NCBI RefSeq assembly: GCF_002150005.2
Contig: NZ_MSPP01000001.1
Location: 62,001 to 126,000, forward strand
Length of the DNA: 64,000 nucleotides
DNA from: Marivivens niveibacter
GTDB taxonomy: Bacteria; Pseudomonadota; Alphaproteobacteria; Rhodobacterales; Rhodobacteraceae
Reading direction: 5' to 3'
Position numbers and translations under genes: made by a program
Notes under the pieces: model-generated
What the model was told of the DNA's origin: nothing
The model's input: only the letters and a program-made list of their open reading frames with translations
Database searches by the model: none
Part shown: piece after piece, positions 1-7,695 of the stretch
Layout: each line of letters opens with the position of its first letter
How positions within the stretch are numbered: position 1 is the first letter of the stretch

Positions 1-887
1 TGTACCAAGAACGCCGCTGCGCGCCCGAAGAGCTGGGCGGCGCGACCCGTGAACGCGCTCCGCGCGAAGAATTTGGTCCGTCCACTTGGTTCTCTTTGTC
101 GATTGGTCGCAATGGCCGCGCAGAGCCGCGCTGGATTCTTCCGATGATCTGCAAACAGGCTGGCATTTCCAAAACCGCAATTGGCAAAATCCGCATCACC
201 GATGATGCGACCCTGATCGAGCTGAAAGAGGCTGACGCATCGGCGCTGGTCGCACGTGAAGGCGAGTCGATCGGAATGGAGCAGGGTCTGACCCTAACCA
301 AAATGGACGAAGCACCGTCCATGCCTGATCGTGGTCCACGTAATGACCGCGGTCCGCGTAAACCGCGTGACGACCGTGGCCCTCGTGGCGATTTCAAATC
401 GCGTGATGATCGCGGCCCGCGCGGTGACAAACCACGCGGTGATTTCAAAGGTCGCGGTGATAAACCGCGCGGCGATTACAAATCGCGGGACGATAAACCG
501 CGTGATGAATACAAATCCCGCGATGATCGCCCGCGTGAAGATCGCAAGCCTCGCTACGATGACAAACCGCGCGAGGATCGTAAACCACGTGGCGATTTCA
601 AGCCACGCGAAGATCGCGCGCCAAAGGGTGATTTCAAAGACCGCAAGCCGCGCAAGGATGACAAGGGCGGACGTCCTTCGAAATTCGAAAGCGCCGTGTC
701 CAAGTCGGACAAGGATCGTCCATTCAAGAAAAAATCTGACGGCGCGCCAAAGTCGAACAAGCCAAAGTTTGACGTGAACGACCCATCCGCAGGACGCAAA
801 GCGCGAAAAGGCGTCCGCGTGAAAGGCAAAGGCGCTGATGCCAAACCTTTCGCGAAAAAGGGCAGCGGTAAATCGTTCCGCAAATAA
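1..887 (+). CDS. DEAD-box RNA helicase, C-terminal part (5' truncated by window)
   Basis: The reading frame is open from base 3 to the stop at 885-887, so the gene starts before the window. Near the start of the visible part, the residues around 'SIGRNGRAEPRWILPMICKQ' and 'IGKIRI' resemble the DbpA-type RNA-binding domain found at the C-terminus of DEAD-box helicases (seen similarity, family knowledge). It is followed by a long basic/acidic low-complexity tail of R-G-D, K-P-R and D-D-R units, typical of helicase RNA-binding tails. The helicase core itself is outside the window, so the helicase call is inference from the C-terminus. A TTG at 96 could mimic a start but upstream in-frame residues continue the domain. 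A strong terminator follows the stop. Confidence 0.75.
   Translation, partial: YQERRCAPEELGGATRERAPREEFGPSTWFSLSIGRNGRAEPRWILPMICKQAGISKTAIGKIRITDDATLIELKEADASALVAREGESIGMEQGLTLTKMDEAPSMPDRGPRNDRGPRKPRDDRGPRGDFKSRDDRGPRGDKPRGDFKGRGDKPRGDYKSRDDKPRDEYKSRDDRPREDRKPRYDDKPREDRKPRGDFKPREDRAPKGDFKDRKPRKDDKGGRPSKFESAVSKSDKDRPFKKKSDGAPKSNKPKFDVNDPSAGRKARKGVRVKGKGADAKPFAKKGSGKSFRK
330..680 (+). repeat. Imperfect coding repeats: RGD/KPR-rich tail
   Basis: Within the helicase-like gene a stretch of about 350 bases repeats units encoding variants of KPRGDF/Y-K and SRDDRGPR. The units are imperfect and of varied length. They give the protein a disordered, charged RNA-binding tail. The repeats also generate long open shadow frames on both strands, which I do not regard as genes. 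Confidence 0.7.
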
Positions 888-893
888 GAATTG

Positions 894-922
894 AAAAAGG
901 GGCCCGCTGCGGCCCCTTTTTT
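894..922 (+). terminator. Rho-independent terminator of the helicase gene
   Basis: The inverted repeat GGGGCC (899-904) / GGCCCC (911-916), extended by the A-run 894-898 pairing with the T-run 917-922, lies 7 bases after the stop codon. Confidence 0.85.
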
Positions 923-955
923 GTGGCCCAGTCGTTTTTAATACCGGGCCAATAA

Positions 956-981
956 AAAACGGGGCCCGAAGACCCCGTTTT
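956..981 (-). terminator. Rho-independent terminator of rplY
   Basis: The stem AAAACGGGG (956-964) / CCCCGTTTT (973-981) is followed on the minus strand by a T-rich tract. It lies just downstream of the rplY stop, back to back with the helicase terminator. Confidence 0.8.
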
Positions 982-1005
982 CTAATTTCAGTCGAAACGC
1001 GAAGA

Positions 1006-1620
1006 TTACTCTTCTGCTGCTTCTTCTTCGTCGTCGCCAGCTGCAACCAGACCCGATGGAGCCGAGATGTTCGCAATAACGAAGTCACGGTCGATGGTTG
1101 GTTTCACGCCTTCTGGCAGGGTCACTTCGGAGATGTGGATTACATCGCCGATTTCTTTGCCGGTCAGGTCAACAACGATCTGTTCAGGAATGTCGCCTGC
1201 AACAACGTTCAGTTCAACTTCGGAACGAACGACGGTCAGAACGCCACCTTTTTTGATGCCTGGTGCTGCTTTGTGGTTTTCGAATTCCACGTGCACGAAC
1301 AGGTTCACACGGCTGGTGCGCTTTAGGCGCATGAAGTCGATGTGAGTTGGCAGGTCTTTTACAACGTCGCGCTGAACGCCGCGGCAGATGACGCGAACGT
1401 CTTCTTGGCCTTCGACTTGCAGGTTGAACAGGGTCGACAGGAAGCGGCCTTGTTTCAGTTTCTGCAGCAGTTTGTTGTAGTTCAGGTTGATCGGCAGAGG
1501 GTCTGCGCCGCCACCATAAACAATACCTGGTACCAGGCCATCACGACGAGCTTGACGAGCGGCCCCCTTGCCTGTCCCCGTACGTTCCGTGGCGATAAGA
1601 TCAGGAATCTCACGTGCCAT
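1006..1620 (-). CDS. rplY: 50S ribosomal protein L25/general stress protein Ctc
   Basis: This 204-residue protein binds 5S rRNA in the large ribosomal subunit. The N-terminal part (about residues 5-95) carries the L25 fold signature, including '[12 protein letters not shown]' and 'VPGIVYGGG'. It is followed by the TL5/Ctc C-terminal domain (about 100-190) and an acidic tail ending in EEEAAEE. The length fits the long Ctc form rather than the short E. coli L25. The start ATG at 1620 precedes 'MAREIP', usual for the alphaproteobacterial family. In many relatives rplY is followed by pth before ychF; here no pth is seen and the next gene, ychF, runs divergently away from it. Confidence 0.95.
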   Translation of the reverse strand: MAREIPDLIATERTGTGKGAARQARRDGLVPGIVYGGGADPLPINLNYNKLLQKLKQGRFLSTLFNLQVEGQEDVRVICRGVQRDVVKDLPTHIDFMRLKRTSRVNLFVHVEFENHKAAPGIKKGGVLTVVRSEVELNVVAGDIPEQIVVDLTGKEIGDVIHISEVTLPEGVKPTIDRDFVIANISAPSGLVAAGDDEEEAAEE

Positions 1621-1869
1621 TTTAATTCTCCAAAAATAAAGGGGCTGTCCTCCAAGGGTGTGCCAGCCCGGTTAGAAGCCGTCCCCTTACACGCGAATCC
1701 CTATTTTGCAAAGGTCAAAACGCCCCGTTTTGCCCATGTTTTGCGATATTCGCGAGGGGGAAAGCCCAAAGCGTCGCCGGGGGCAGGCCCCCACTCGGCT
1801 TTGGGCGCGCAATACTTGCGCATACCAGCGCCCGGCCTTAGAAGCCAATCAACTAGATAGGAGGGTCCT

Positions 1870-2967
1870 ATGGGATTCAAGATGGGTATCGTGGGTCTGC
1901 CGAACGTCGGTAAATCGACCCTCTTTAACGCGCTGACAAAAACTGCTGCTGCGCAGGCGGCGAACTTTCCATTCTGCACGATTGAACCGAACGTCGGTGA
2001 CGTGGCCGTGCCTGACGCGCGTTTGGACACGCTGGCCGAAATCGCAGGGTCCAAGCAGATCATTCCGACACGCATGACATTCGTGGACATCGCGGGTCTG
2101 GTCAAAGGCGCGTCCAAGGGCGAAGGTCTGGGCAACCAGTTCCTAGCCAACATCCGCGAATGTGACGCCATCGCGCACGTCCTGCGCTGTTTCGAAGACG
2201 ACGATATCACTCACGTCGAAGGCCGCGTTGATCCGGTTGCGGACGCTCAGGTGATCGAAACCGAATTGATGCTGGCCGATTTGGAAAGCATCGAAAAGCG
2301 ACGCGCCAATTTGGTTCGCAAGCTAAAGGGCAACGACAAAGAGGCCCAACAGCAGGATCGTCTGCTGGCCGCCGCGCAAGAGGTTCTGGAAAACGGGCAG
2401 CCTGCACGTACCGTTGAAGTATCCGGCGAGGATATGAAGCAATGGAAAATGCTGCAGCTGCTGACCCAAAAGCCGATCCTGTATGTGTGCAATGTCGAGG
2501 AATCTTCGGCCTCGGATGGCAATTCCAAATCCGCTGAAGTTGCCAAAATGGCCGAAGAGCAAGGCGCTGGTACGGTCGTTATTTCCGCTAAGATCGAAGA
2601 AGAAATCAGCCAGCTGGACGCCGAAGAGGCTGAGATGTTCTTAGGCGAAATGGGTCTAGAGGAAGCCGGTCTGGATCGCCTGATCCGCGCTGGTTACGAA
2701 TTGCTGAAGCTAGAAACCTATTTCACCGTCGGCCCGAAAGAAGCCCGCGCTTGGACCATCAAAGCGGGCACCAGCGCGCCGCAAGCGGCTGGCGTGATTC
2801 ACGGCGATTTCGAAAAAGGCTTTATCCGTGCGGAAACGATCGCCTATGTCGACTACGTCGAATTCAAAGGCGAAGGTGGCGCCAAAGAAGCGGGTAAAAT
2901 GCGCGCAGAGGGCAAGGCATACATCGTAAAAGACGGCGATGTGATGCATTTCTTGTTTAACAACTAG
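1870..2967 (+). CDS. ychF: Redox-regulated ATPase YchF
   Basis: The 365-residue protein is an Obg-family P-loop NTPase associated with ribosomes. The Walker A/G1 motif GLPNVGKST lies at residues 9-17, G3 is [17 protein letters not shown] around 74-90, and the base-recognition motif reads NVEE rather than NKxD. The NxxE form is characteristic of YchF/OLA1 and gives ATP preference (family knowledge). A TGS-like C-terminal domain ends the protein. The start is well fixed: a near-perfect ribosome-binding site AGGAGGG (1859-1865) stands 4 bases before the ATG. It is monocistronic, with a terminator 34 bases after the stop. Confidence 0.97.
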   Translation: MGFKMGIVGLPNVGKSTLFNALTKTAAAQAANFPFCTIEPNVGDVAVPDARLDTLAEIAGSKQIIPTRMTFVDIAGLVKGASKGEGLGNQFLANIRECDAIAHVLRCFEDDDITHVEGRVDPVADAQVIETELMLADLESIEKRRANLVRKLKGNDKEAQQQDRLLAAAQEVLENGQPARTVEVSGEDMKQWKMLQLLTQKPILYVCNVEESSASDGNSKSAEVAKMAEEQGAGTVVISAKIEEEISQLDAEEAEMFLGEMGLEEAGLDRLIRAGYELLKLETYFTVGPKEARAWTIKAGTSAPQAAGVIHGDFEKGFIRAETIAYVDYVEFKGEGGAKEAGKMRAEGKAYIVKDGDVMHFLFNN

Positions 2968-3000
2968 GCCGCGGCCAAGTTTTAAAACTTTATATTTTGG

Positions 3001-3028
3001 AATGCCGCTCCTTCCGGGGCGGCATTTT
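3001..3028 (+). terminator. Terminator of ychF
   Basis: The perfect stem AATGCCGC (3001-3008) / GCGGCATT (3019-3026) is followed by a short T-run. Confidence 0.8.
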
Positions 3029-3131
3029 GCGTTTCTTAGGTGCAAACCTTTTAGTGTCACCTGATTGGCCTAAAAACAGGTTGGGATCGGCAGAAATGTT
3101 CGCTTCGCCTGTGTGGTAGAAAGGTATGGTT

Positions 3132-3821
3132 CTAGCTCTCGACGAGGTCACAGTCGTCTTGAAAATCCGGTGGTAACGCTGGGCCAATCAAGTCGTAGGC
3201 GGGGTATTCTTGTGCCTGTAACCATCTTACCCAGTCAGGGTGCGCCGTGTTGCGGGGCAGGTCTGGGCGTTCTGGTGGGCGAAATATAAATTCCTGCTGT
3301 GCAGTTGACCGAACGGCGCGGGCAGGGGTGTAGATAACCCAGTCAAATTCAGACAGCTGGCGGCGTAACCGCGGTAGGGCAATTTCCAGCGGATCTTGTT
3401 GAATGTCGCACCATCCTGCGAACATGCGGCGCGATGTCGTAGATGGTAGTTCATGCAACCGAAGGCGTTGATTAAACCGTCTAAGCGATGTCAGAACGTC
3501 TTGTTCCATCGTTATGAGAGTTGCGACATCAGGATCGTTGGTTTCGGTCAAAAGAGTCGGTTTTAACCGCAATCCCCAAGCCGTGCGGTAAAGCAGAGCA
3601 AACCTGTCAGCTGCATCATGCCAGCCAACAACATCCGATAAATGCACAAACCGTTCAGGTACGCGCACTTTGAATTTTTCTGCGGGTAGTCGCGGGATGT
3701 CCAACGCGGCTCCGATTTTCCAATGCAAATGTTCTGGCGGAATACGCGCAGCCAAAAGCCGCCGCGCGGTTTGGCGCCACGCGGAAACGGTTCCGGCAAA
3801 GGGTAAAGTGATATCGACCAT
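3132..3821 (-). CDS. DUF4130 (TIGR03915-like) domain protein, putative DNA repair partner
   Basis: The 229-residue protein resembles the DUF4130 family, often found as an N-terminal fusion to UdgX-type uracil-DNA binding proteins or beside a radical-SAM repair protein. The visible similarities are the N-terminus (LP..GTVSAWRQTARRLLAARIPPE), the block 'ERFVHLSDVVGWHDAADRF', 'ALLYRTAWGLR' followed by DPDV, and 'FDWVIYTPARAV' near residue 160. Here it stands alone: there is no uracil-DNA glycosylase domain and no radical-SAM gene nearby. The canonical arginine/histidine-rich segment between the two halves looks diverged. Biochemical function is unknown; a role in DNA metabolism is inference from the family's partners. 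Confidence 0.55.
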   Translation of the reverse strand: MVDITLPFAGTVSAWRQTARRLLAARIPPEHLHWKIGAALDIPRLPAEKFKVRVPERFVHLSDVVGWHDAADRFALLYRTAWGLRLKPTLLTETNDPDVATLITMEQDVLTSLRRFNQRLRLHELPSTTSRRMFAGWCDIQQDPLEIALPRLRRQLSEFDWVIYTPARAVRSTAQQEFIFRPPERPDLPRNTAHPDWVRWLQAQEYPAYDLIGPALPPDFQDDCDLVES

Positions 3822-3858
3822 GGCAGGCTCTGGGATTTTTGTTCACTTTATGTTCTAG

Positions 3859-3889
3859 TTGAGGCAATGCAAATCGAAAAGACTATAAT
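3859..3889 (+). promoter_or_regulatory. Probable promoter of tRNA-Ser
   Basis: A perfect -10 hexamer TATAAT (3884-3889) stands about 70 bases before the tRNA. A TTGAGG hexamer at 3859-3864 is a possible -35, although the 19-base spacing is long. Confidence 0.45.
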
Positions 3890-3960
3890 CTGCCCGCAGT
3901 GATGAATTTTCTTACTTTCCAGCCTTGTTTTCCCCCGAGGTCGCAGATAAACGGGTCGAC

Positions 3961-4050
3961 GGAGACGTGGCCGAGTGGTCGAAGGCGCTCCCCTGCTAAG
4001 GGAGTAGGCGGGTAACCGTCTCGAGGGTTCGAATCCCTTCGTCTCCGCCA
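3961..4050 (+). tRNA. tRNA-Ser(GCT)
   Basis: The 90-base class II tRNA has acceptor strands GGAGACG (3961-3967) and CGTCTCC (4040-4046), discriminator G and an encoded CCA. The anticodon loop CTGCTAA gives anticodon GCT. A variable arm and a canonical GGTTCGAATCC T-arm are present. Its last 19 bases are part of the direct repeat that bounds the downstream island, so the gene was used as an integration target and kept intact. Confidence 0.97.
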
Positions 4051-4051
4051 T
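4032..4051 (+). repeat. attL: 20-bp direct repeat at the tRNA-Ser 3' end
   Basis: The sequence AATCCCTTCGTCTCCGCCAT is identical to 9344-9363; flanking bases differ on both sides, so 20 bases is the exact limit. Confidence 0.9.
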
Positions 4052-4112
4052 TACCCCATCGGTAATAAAATGCTTTCAATTTCAATAGCTTATGGTTTCA
4101 GTGTCGCGGCGG

Positions 4113-4135
4113 TCACCACACGTCGTCACCACACG
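4113..4135 (+). repeat. Paired 10-bp direct repeats inside the left end (candidate integrase arm sites)
   Basis: TCACCACACG occurs at 4113-4122 and 4126-4135, with a 13-base period. The same pair, same orientation and same period, recurs at 9262-9284 just inside the right end. Arm-type binding sites for the integrase are the natural reading, but binding is inferred. Confidence 0.6.
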
Positions 4136-4227
4136 CTTCTTGGCCGGTGCTGTACATTTCGCGCTTGGGCTTTTTAGCTTATTTCGATATTATCTCTGGT
4201 TGTATCAGTTGAGGTGTGGGGTTTTTT

Positions 4228-5421
4228 ATGAGGAAGTTGACGCTTAGGTATAAAAACGTACTTCTTTATCGCTCTCGGAAGGCGATGTTGGCAAAGCGGC
4301 GCCTCGGCAGATCGAAGCGTCTCTTGGTTGACGTTTGGTACGGGGGGGAAGTCGAGCAAGTATATTGTTTAGAGGCTCCTCAAGTGCCGCCAGAGGTTCT
4401 CTGTCTCGACAAAAATACACTTGGCTCACTACGTTTTTTAGCTGATTGGCGTCATCGGATGCTCACGCACAAAGATTGGGACACTTTGGATGATGTAAAG
4501 TGGATCAATGACGCAAAGCGCCCGGGGGGTATGAGGTCAATTCAGTATTACGCAGACTTTTCAGGCATCAAGGAGCTTTCGACCGCGGTAGCGTTGATAT
4601 TAACGGCAGAATACGATCGGCTAGGTACACTAGTTAACGACGTCCCGCCGACAGTGGAGTTGGATAAGTGGCCGAAACACTTGTTTCGACAATTGTTTGA
4701 GATTGGTTTTTTTGAGATTCTCAAGCTTTCAGAAGATGTCGCTGATAGATATCGGACGTCGGGTAGTAAAAAGACAATGAGGATCATAGCTGGCAGTACT
4801 TCTGAAGAAATAGAAGTTGTTAGCAGTCGAATCAAAGAGCTCTACCAATTTATTGAGCCTGAGCACGGTTTGGGGCAAGAGCTATCTGTAGCATTGAATA
4901 ATGCTCTTTCCGAAGCAATGATTAATGTTGTCAAACACGCCTATCCAGCGGATCACAAATTCACCTACCGACCCATAAATAAGTGGTGGGTTACCGCATC
5001 GGCCGATGTGGACAAAAGAGAATTAACCGTTGTTTTTTATGATCAGGGCGTGACTATTCCAATCACCTTCCCGAGGAGAAAAATTAGTGATAGGACCCGT
5101 GATTTCATCAATAAACTGCTGACTTCACGAGGCAAATTTGATTTTGAGAATGATGGAACATATCTTGCAGGTGCAATGCAGAAGGGAAGTACTCAAACAG
5201 ATGAAGAACATCGAGGGCTGGGCCTTGCTGAGATGAAAGAGTTAATCGATATATGTGGTCATGGTTCACTAAGGGTCTTTAGCCGAGGTGGTGAGTATCG
5301 CTATGATGCTGGCTCACAAATTGTTAGTAGGTCTAGGCGATTGTCGATTGGCGGAACCTTGTTTGAATGGACCTTGCGAATTCCACAGGAGCAACTCGAT
5401 GAAGGACGAAATAGTGCTTAA
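4228..5421 (+). CDS. GHKL/anti-sigma-kinase-type ATPase with N-terminal STAS-like region
   Basis: The protein is about 397 residues from the ATG at 4228; a GTG at 4216 would add four residues. The C-terminal half has a histidine-kinase-like ATPase fold: N-box ALNNALSEAMINVVKHAY around residue 225, G1-like FYDQGV and G2-like HRGLGLAEM. No phosphoacceptor histidine domain, sensor or membrane segment is visible, so it resembles SpoIIAB/RsbT-type kinases rather than two-component sensors. Residues about 105-180 (IQYYADFSG.., AVALILTAEYDR) look STAS-like, making this a possible STAS-ATPase fusion. The next gene overlaps its end by 23 bases and encodes a STAS-like protein, so the two products probably interact. 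Biological role is unknown. Confidence 0.75.
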   Translation: MRKLTLRYKNVLLYRSRKAMLAKRRLGRSKRLLVDVWYGGEVEQVYCLEAPQVPPEVLCLDKNTLGSLRFLADWRHRMLTHKDWDTLDDVKWINDAKRPGGMRSIQYYADFSGIKELSTAVALILTAEYDRLGTLVNDVPPTVELDKWPKHLFRQLFEIGFFEILKLSEDVADRYRTSGSKKTMRIIAGSTSEEIEVVSSRIKELYQFIEPEHGLGQELSVALNNALSEAMINVVKHAYPADHKFTYRPINKWWVTASADVDKRELTVVFYDQGVTIPITFPRRKISDRTRDFINKLLTSRGKFDFENDGTYLAGAMQKGSTQTDEEHRGLGLAEMKELIDICGHGSLRVFSRGGEYRYDAGSQIVSRSRRLSIGGTLFEWTLRIPQEQLDEGRNSA

Positions 5422-5755
5422 CGTGGCGGAGGAGTTCTCCAAATTTCCGACAGGAAGGGTTCCGGAGGATGGCTCAAATAGTGGGCAACGTTTCCGTCAG
5501 GATTTTCTAAGGCCTCGTTTGATTGAGGCGATCCGGTCAGATGCTAAGCTGGTTGTGTCGTTGGATAATTTGGAGACTTGCGGTTCTTCATTTTTGGAAG
5601 AATCCTTCGGGGGGTTGTTTCGTGATGAGTGCTTCCGAAAGAAAGGGTTCACGTTTGAACAAATCAAGAAGCATTTGAAGGTCAGTGCTACACAACGTGG
5701 AATGTTGAGGTATGTACGTTCGGCAGAGAAGCATATTGAAAAGGCATCACGATAG
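5399..5755 (+). CDS. STAS-like DUF4325 domain protein
   Basis: The 118-residue product matches the STAS-like DUF4325 family: an N-terminal 'FSKFPTGRVPEDGSNSGQRF' block and the diagnostic 'CGSSFLEESFGGLFRDE' motif near residues 60-76. The start is the ATG at 5399, preceded by AGGAG (5387-5391) inside the upstream gene; the longer open frame from 5288 lacks such a site and adds unrelated residues. The translational overlap with the ATPase gene suggests coupled synthesis in fixed ratio. By analogy with SpoIIAA/SpoIIAB it may be a phosphorylatable or switch partner, but the serine to be modified cannot be identified from the sequence. Confidence 0.75.
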   Translation: MKDEIVLNVAEEFSKFPTGRVPEDGSNSGQRFRQDFLRPRLIEAIRSDAKLVVSLDNLETCGSSFLEESFGGLFRDECFRKKGFTFEQIKKHLKVSATQRGMLRYVRSAEKHIEKASR

Positions 5756-5771
5756 TTGAGAGGGTGCACTT

Positions 5772-6212
5772 TTGGCAACCGTTATTGTTACTGTTTTTCT
5801 AACAGCACTTACTGCTTATTTAGCTCAAAATTATTTTGCGACCCTTTCTGCACGTGCCGCGCACATGAGAGATCATGTCGAAGAGTTTTCCAAAATCGAA
5901 AGCCTAGCTGTCGAGTATTGGTCGAATCGCAGCGCGGATGACGTCAATAAAGACAAGGTGTTGTCAGCGCGATTGCTGGGGGCCGTGACGGCGTCTAGTT
6001 TTTTTAGCTCAGAGGCAACGCGCCTGTTAGGGAATCTAGAAGAAGAGTATATTGAGCTTGATGTTGCGGTTTACGATGCTGCCACGGGAGGTGACTTCCA
6101 AGCGGCTGATCGTGATCCCGATCCCGCTCGTGTTACCGAAGTCATTAAATGTTGCACGGAGATGCGCAACCTACTTAGACGGGCGTCGTGTCGATTGTAC
6201 TGGGCAAGGTAG
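5772..6212 (+). CDS. Membrane-anchored small protein of the island operon, unknown function
   Basis: The 146-residue product has a single hydrophobic segment at about residues 2-20 (ATVIVTVFLTALTAYLA) followed by a soluble, largely helical region of mixed charge. No catalytic motif or named domain is recognised. The start appears to be the TTG at 5772, after a GAGAGGG purine tract at 5758-5764. It follows the STAS-like gene by 16 bases on the same strand and is almost certainly co-transcribed. The topology would place most of the protein in the cytoplasm if the N-terminus is outside. A role as a membrane effector or anchor of the ATPase/STAS pair is inference only. Confidence 0.6.
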   Translation: MATVIVTVFLTALTAYLAQNYFATLSARAAHMRDHVEEFSKIESLAVEYWSNRSADDVNKDKVLSARLLGAVTASSFFSSEATRLLGNLEEEYIELDVAVYDAATGGDFQAADRDPDPARVTEVIKCCTEMRNLLRRASCRLYWAR

Positions 6213-6269
6213 GACTGAAACATTTGCCAGATTTTTAGACGTTTATGTGTCATGTGAATGGCCGAAATA

Positions 6270-6286
6270 CCCCCCCCGCCCCCCCC
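6270..6286 (+). repeat. C8-G-C8 tract
   Basis: Two runs of eight C residues flank a single G between the membrane-protein gene and the recombinase. It lies outside any supported coding frame. Such tracts are prone to length change, but no phase-variable gene is attached here. Confidence 0.8.
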
Positions 6287-6368
6287 TCTTGCTTACTCGT
6301 TTGTGAGGATCGACTCGATTAAGCATCGAAATGGTTCGATGCATTTGACTCCGTTCATCAAGCAGAAC

Positions 6369-6923
6369 CTACGTCCTCGACAAAATACGATACGTAGTTG
6401 CTCTACTAATCCCTACTCGTTTCGCAATTTCTGTAACAGCTGTGCCTTTTTCCCGAAGTGCTTGAACCTCTAATGCAATCTCGCGCCTAATTGGCTTTCG
6501 GCCCTTGTATCTGCCCAGAGCTTTGGCCTTCGCAATTCCCTCTCTCTGCCGCTCGAGCATGATCTCTCGCTCAAACTCAGCGATGCTACCGAGGAGGTTG
6601 ATCATTAGCTTTCCTGTGGGAGTGTTGGTGTCCATGTTGAGGTCAATAATCCGAAGCTCAGCACCTTTGGCTCCAAGCTCGTCTCTAATGGCTCCCAGAT
6701 GACTCACAGAACGCGCTAGACGGTCCAACTTGGTCACGACTAGGGTATCTCCCTCCCGAATGAAGGATAGGCACTCAGCGAGTCTCTCTCGCGCTCTGGC
6801 GTCAACTGAAGACACCTGCTCCTCATAGATGCGTTCACATCCTGCGTCTTTGAGTACTTTGAGCTGCGCCTCTAGACCTGCTGTTTGGTCGGAGGTCGAT
6901 GTACGGGCGTATCCAACTAGCAT
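6369..6923 (-). CDS. Serine recombinase (resolvase/invertase family)
   Basis: The 184-residue protein has a full resolvase catalytic domain, with 'GYARTSTSDQ' at residues 4-13 containing the nucleophilic serine region, the conserved R-L-A-R-S segment 'KLDRLARSVSHL' near 65-76, and the helix-E region 'SIAEFEREIMLERQREG'. A C-terminal helix-turn-helix (GTAVTEIAKRVGISRATTYRIL) binds DNA. Length is the usual one for small Hin/Tn3 resolvases. It reads toward the three-gene operon and ends 156 bases after it, convergently. It may resolve or invert DNA within the island; GTCTCA repeats just upstream of its start are candidate target or operator sites. Confidence 0.93.
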   Translation of the reverse strand: MLVGYARTSTSDQTAGLEAQLKVLKDAGCERIYEEQVSSVDARARERLAECLSFIREGDTLVVTKLDRLARSVSHLGAIRDELGAKGAELRIIDLNMDTNTPTGKLMINLLGSIAEFEREIMLERQREGIAKAKALGRYKGRKPIRREIALEVQALREKGTAVTEIAKRVGISRATTYRILSRT

Positions 6924-6939
6924 TCCGAAAATCTCCTTT

Positions 6940-7055
6940 GTCTCAATAGGGCCTTAGGGCCTATGAGAGGGTGTGTCTCAAAATGCAGGGATAACTCCAA
7001 TGAGTCACTTTGACTCATCTTAAGGCTGTCTCACATGGGCAAGGTCTTTTGAGAC
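6940..7055. promoter_or_regulatory. GTCTCA repeats upstream of the serine recombinase (candidate res/operator)
   Basis: GTCTCA occurs at 6940-6945, 6975-6980 and 7028-7033, and in inverted form (TGAGAC) at 7050-7055. The cluster lies directly upstream of the recombinase start, where resolvases commonly have their res site and control their own promoter. Assignment is inference. Confidence 0.3.
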
Positions 7056-7374
7056 GTGCTGTCCGTTGATTGAGAGCTACTGCGTTAGAGAGGGAAGTGT
7101 AGGGCCGATTACAGGGGCGGTGCGAAAACTCAAATGCACAGCTGCCACGACAGCAAAGTTCGGAGGTTGAGGGAGAGCTTTGGTTTTTGGGAGACATACC
7201 CGACAATACAATTAAGCAAGCTTTGGACCTATTTGGTCGGCAGGGAGTTTCTGAATGTTTTGAAGCGTCATTACGGCTAACGGGTATTCATCAGGTTGCT
7301 TATCTGGGGGGTCGTGTGTGCTTCATGCGAAGACTTGATTTAACCGTGTTTTGGGTATGCAAAGCGCAAGGCGG

Positions 7375-7452
7375 CGATTTAAGAGACGCACTCGAAGGGC
7401 CGAAGGCCCCTCCGCTGTATGACATATACTTTAAGTCTAACTGTATGTCTTA
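7375..7452. repeat. 78-bp direct repeat, copy A
   Basis: The copy begins CGATTTAAGAGACGCA and ends CTGTATGTCTTA. It matches 7618-7695 over all 78 bases with only a few substitutions and no gaps. It contains a GGGCC-GAA-GGCCC hairpin. Confidence 0.9.
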
Positions 7453-7483
7453 GCTGTAAGATCTACTTTAGGAAGGACTGTAA
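7424..7483. repeat. 12-bp phased repeats, array 1 (5 units)
   Basis: Units start at 7424, 7436, 7448, 7460 and 7472. They share a TCTTACTNTAAG-like consensus (for example TCTAACTGTATG at 7436) and keep the 12-base phase without gaps. The array starts inside 78-bp copy A. Confidence 0.6.
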
Positions 7484-7617
7484 TCGAGAGAAGGAGAATA
7501 TTTATATTCCCTCTTAACTATATGAAGTTGTAGATCAATCTGTTCGATTTGTTGGGGTCTACAGATCCATATGGACCATTACTAATCGCCCAAATCTGAA
7601 GCTTGTTAACGTGCCTT

Positions 7618-7695
7618 CGATTTAAGAGACGCACCCGAAGGGCCGAAGGCCCCCCCGCTGTATGATACATACTTTAAGTCTAACTGTATGTCTTA
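7618..7695. repeat. 78-bp direct repeat, copy B
   Basis: Second copy of the 78-base repeat, 243 bases downstream of copy A in the same orientation. It carries the same GGGCC-GAA-GGCCC hairpin and runs into the longer 12-base array. Confidence 0.9.

Noticed and set aside
294-1088. Long minus-strand frame opposite the helicase tail
   Set aside because: It is a shadow of the charged repeats; its residues are the low-complexity antisense of R/G/D codons and it runs through two terminators.
5288-5398. Longer start for the STAS-like gene
   Set aside because: It lies wholly inside the ATPase gene, lacks a ribosome site, and adds residues unlike the family; AGGAG precedes the ATG at 5399.
7187-7453. 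88-codon open frame in the island's non-coding kilobase
   Set aside because: It needs a TTG start without a good ribosome site, has no recognisable domain, and its 3' end is one copy of the 78-bp repeat.
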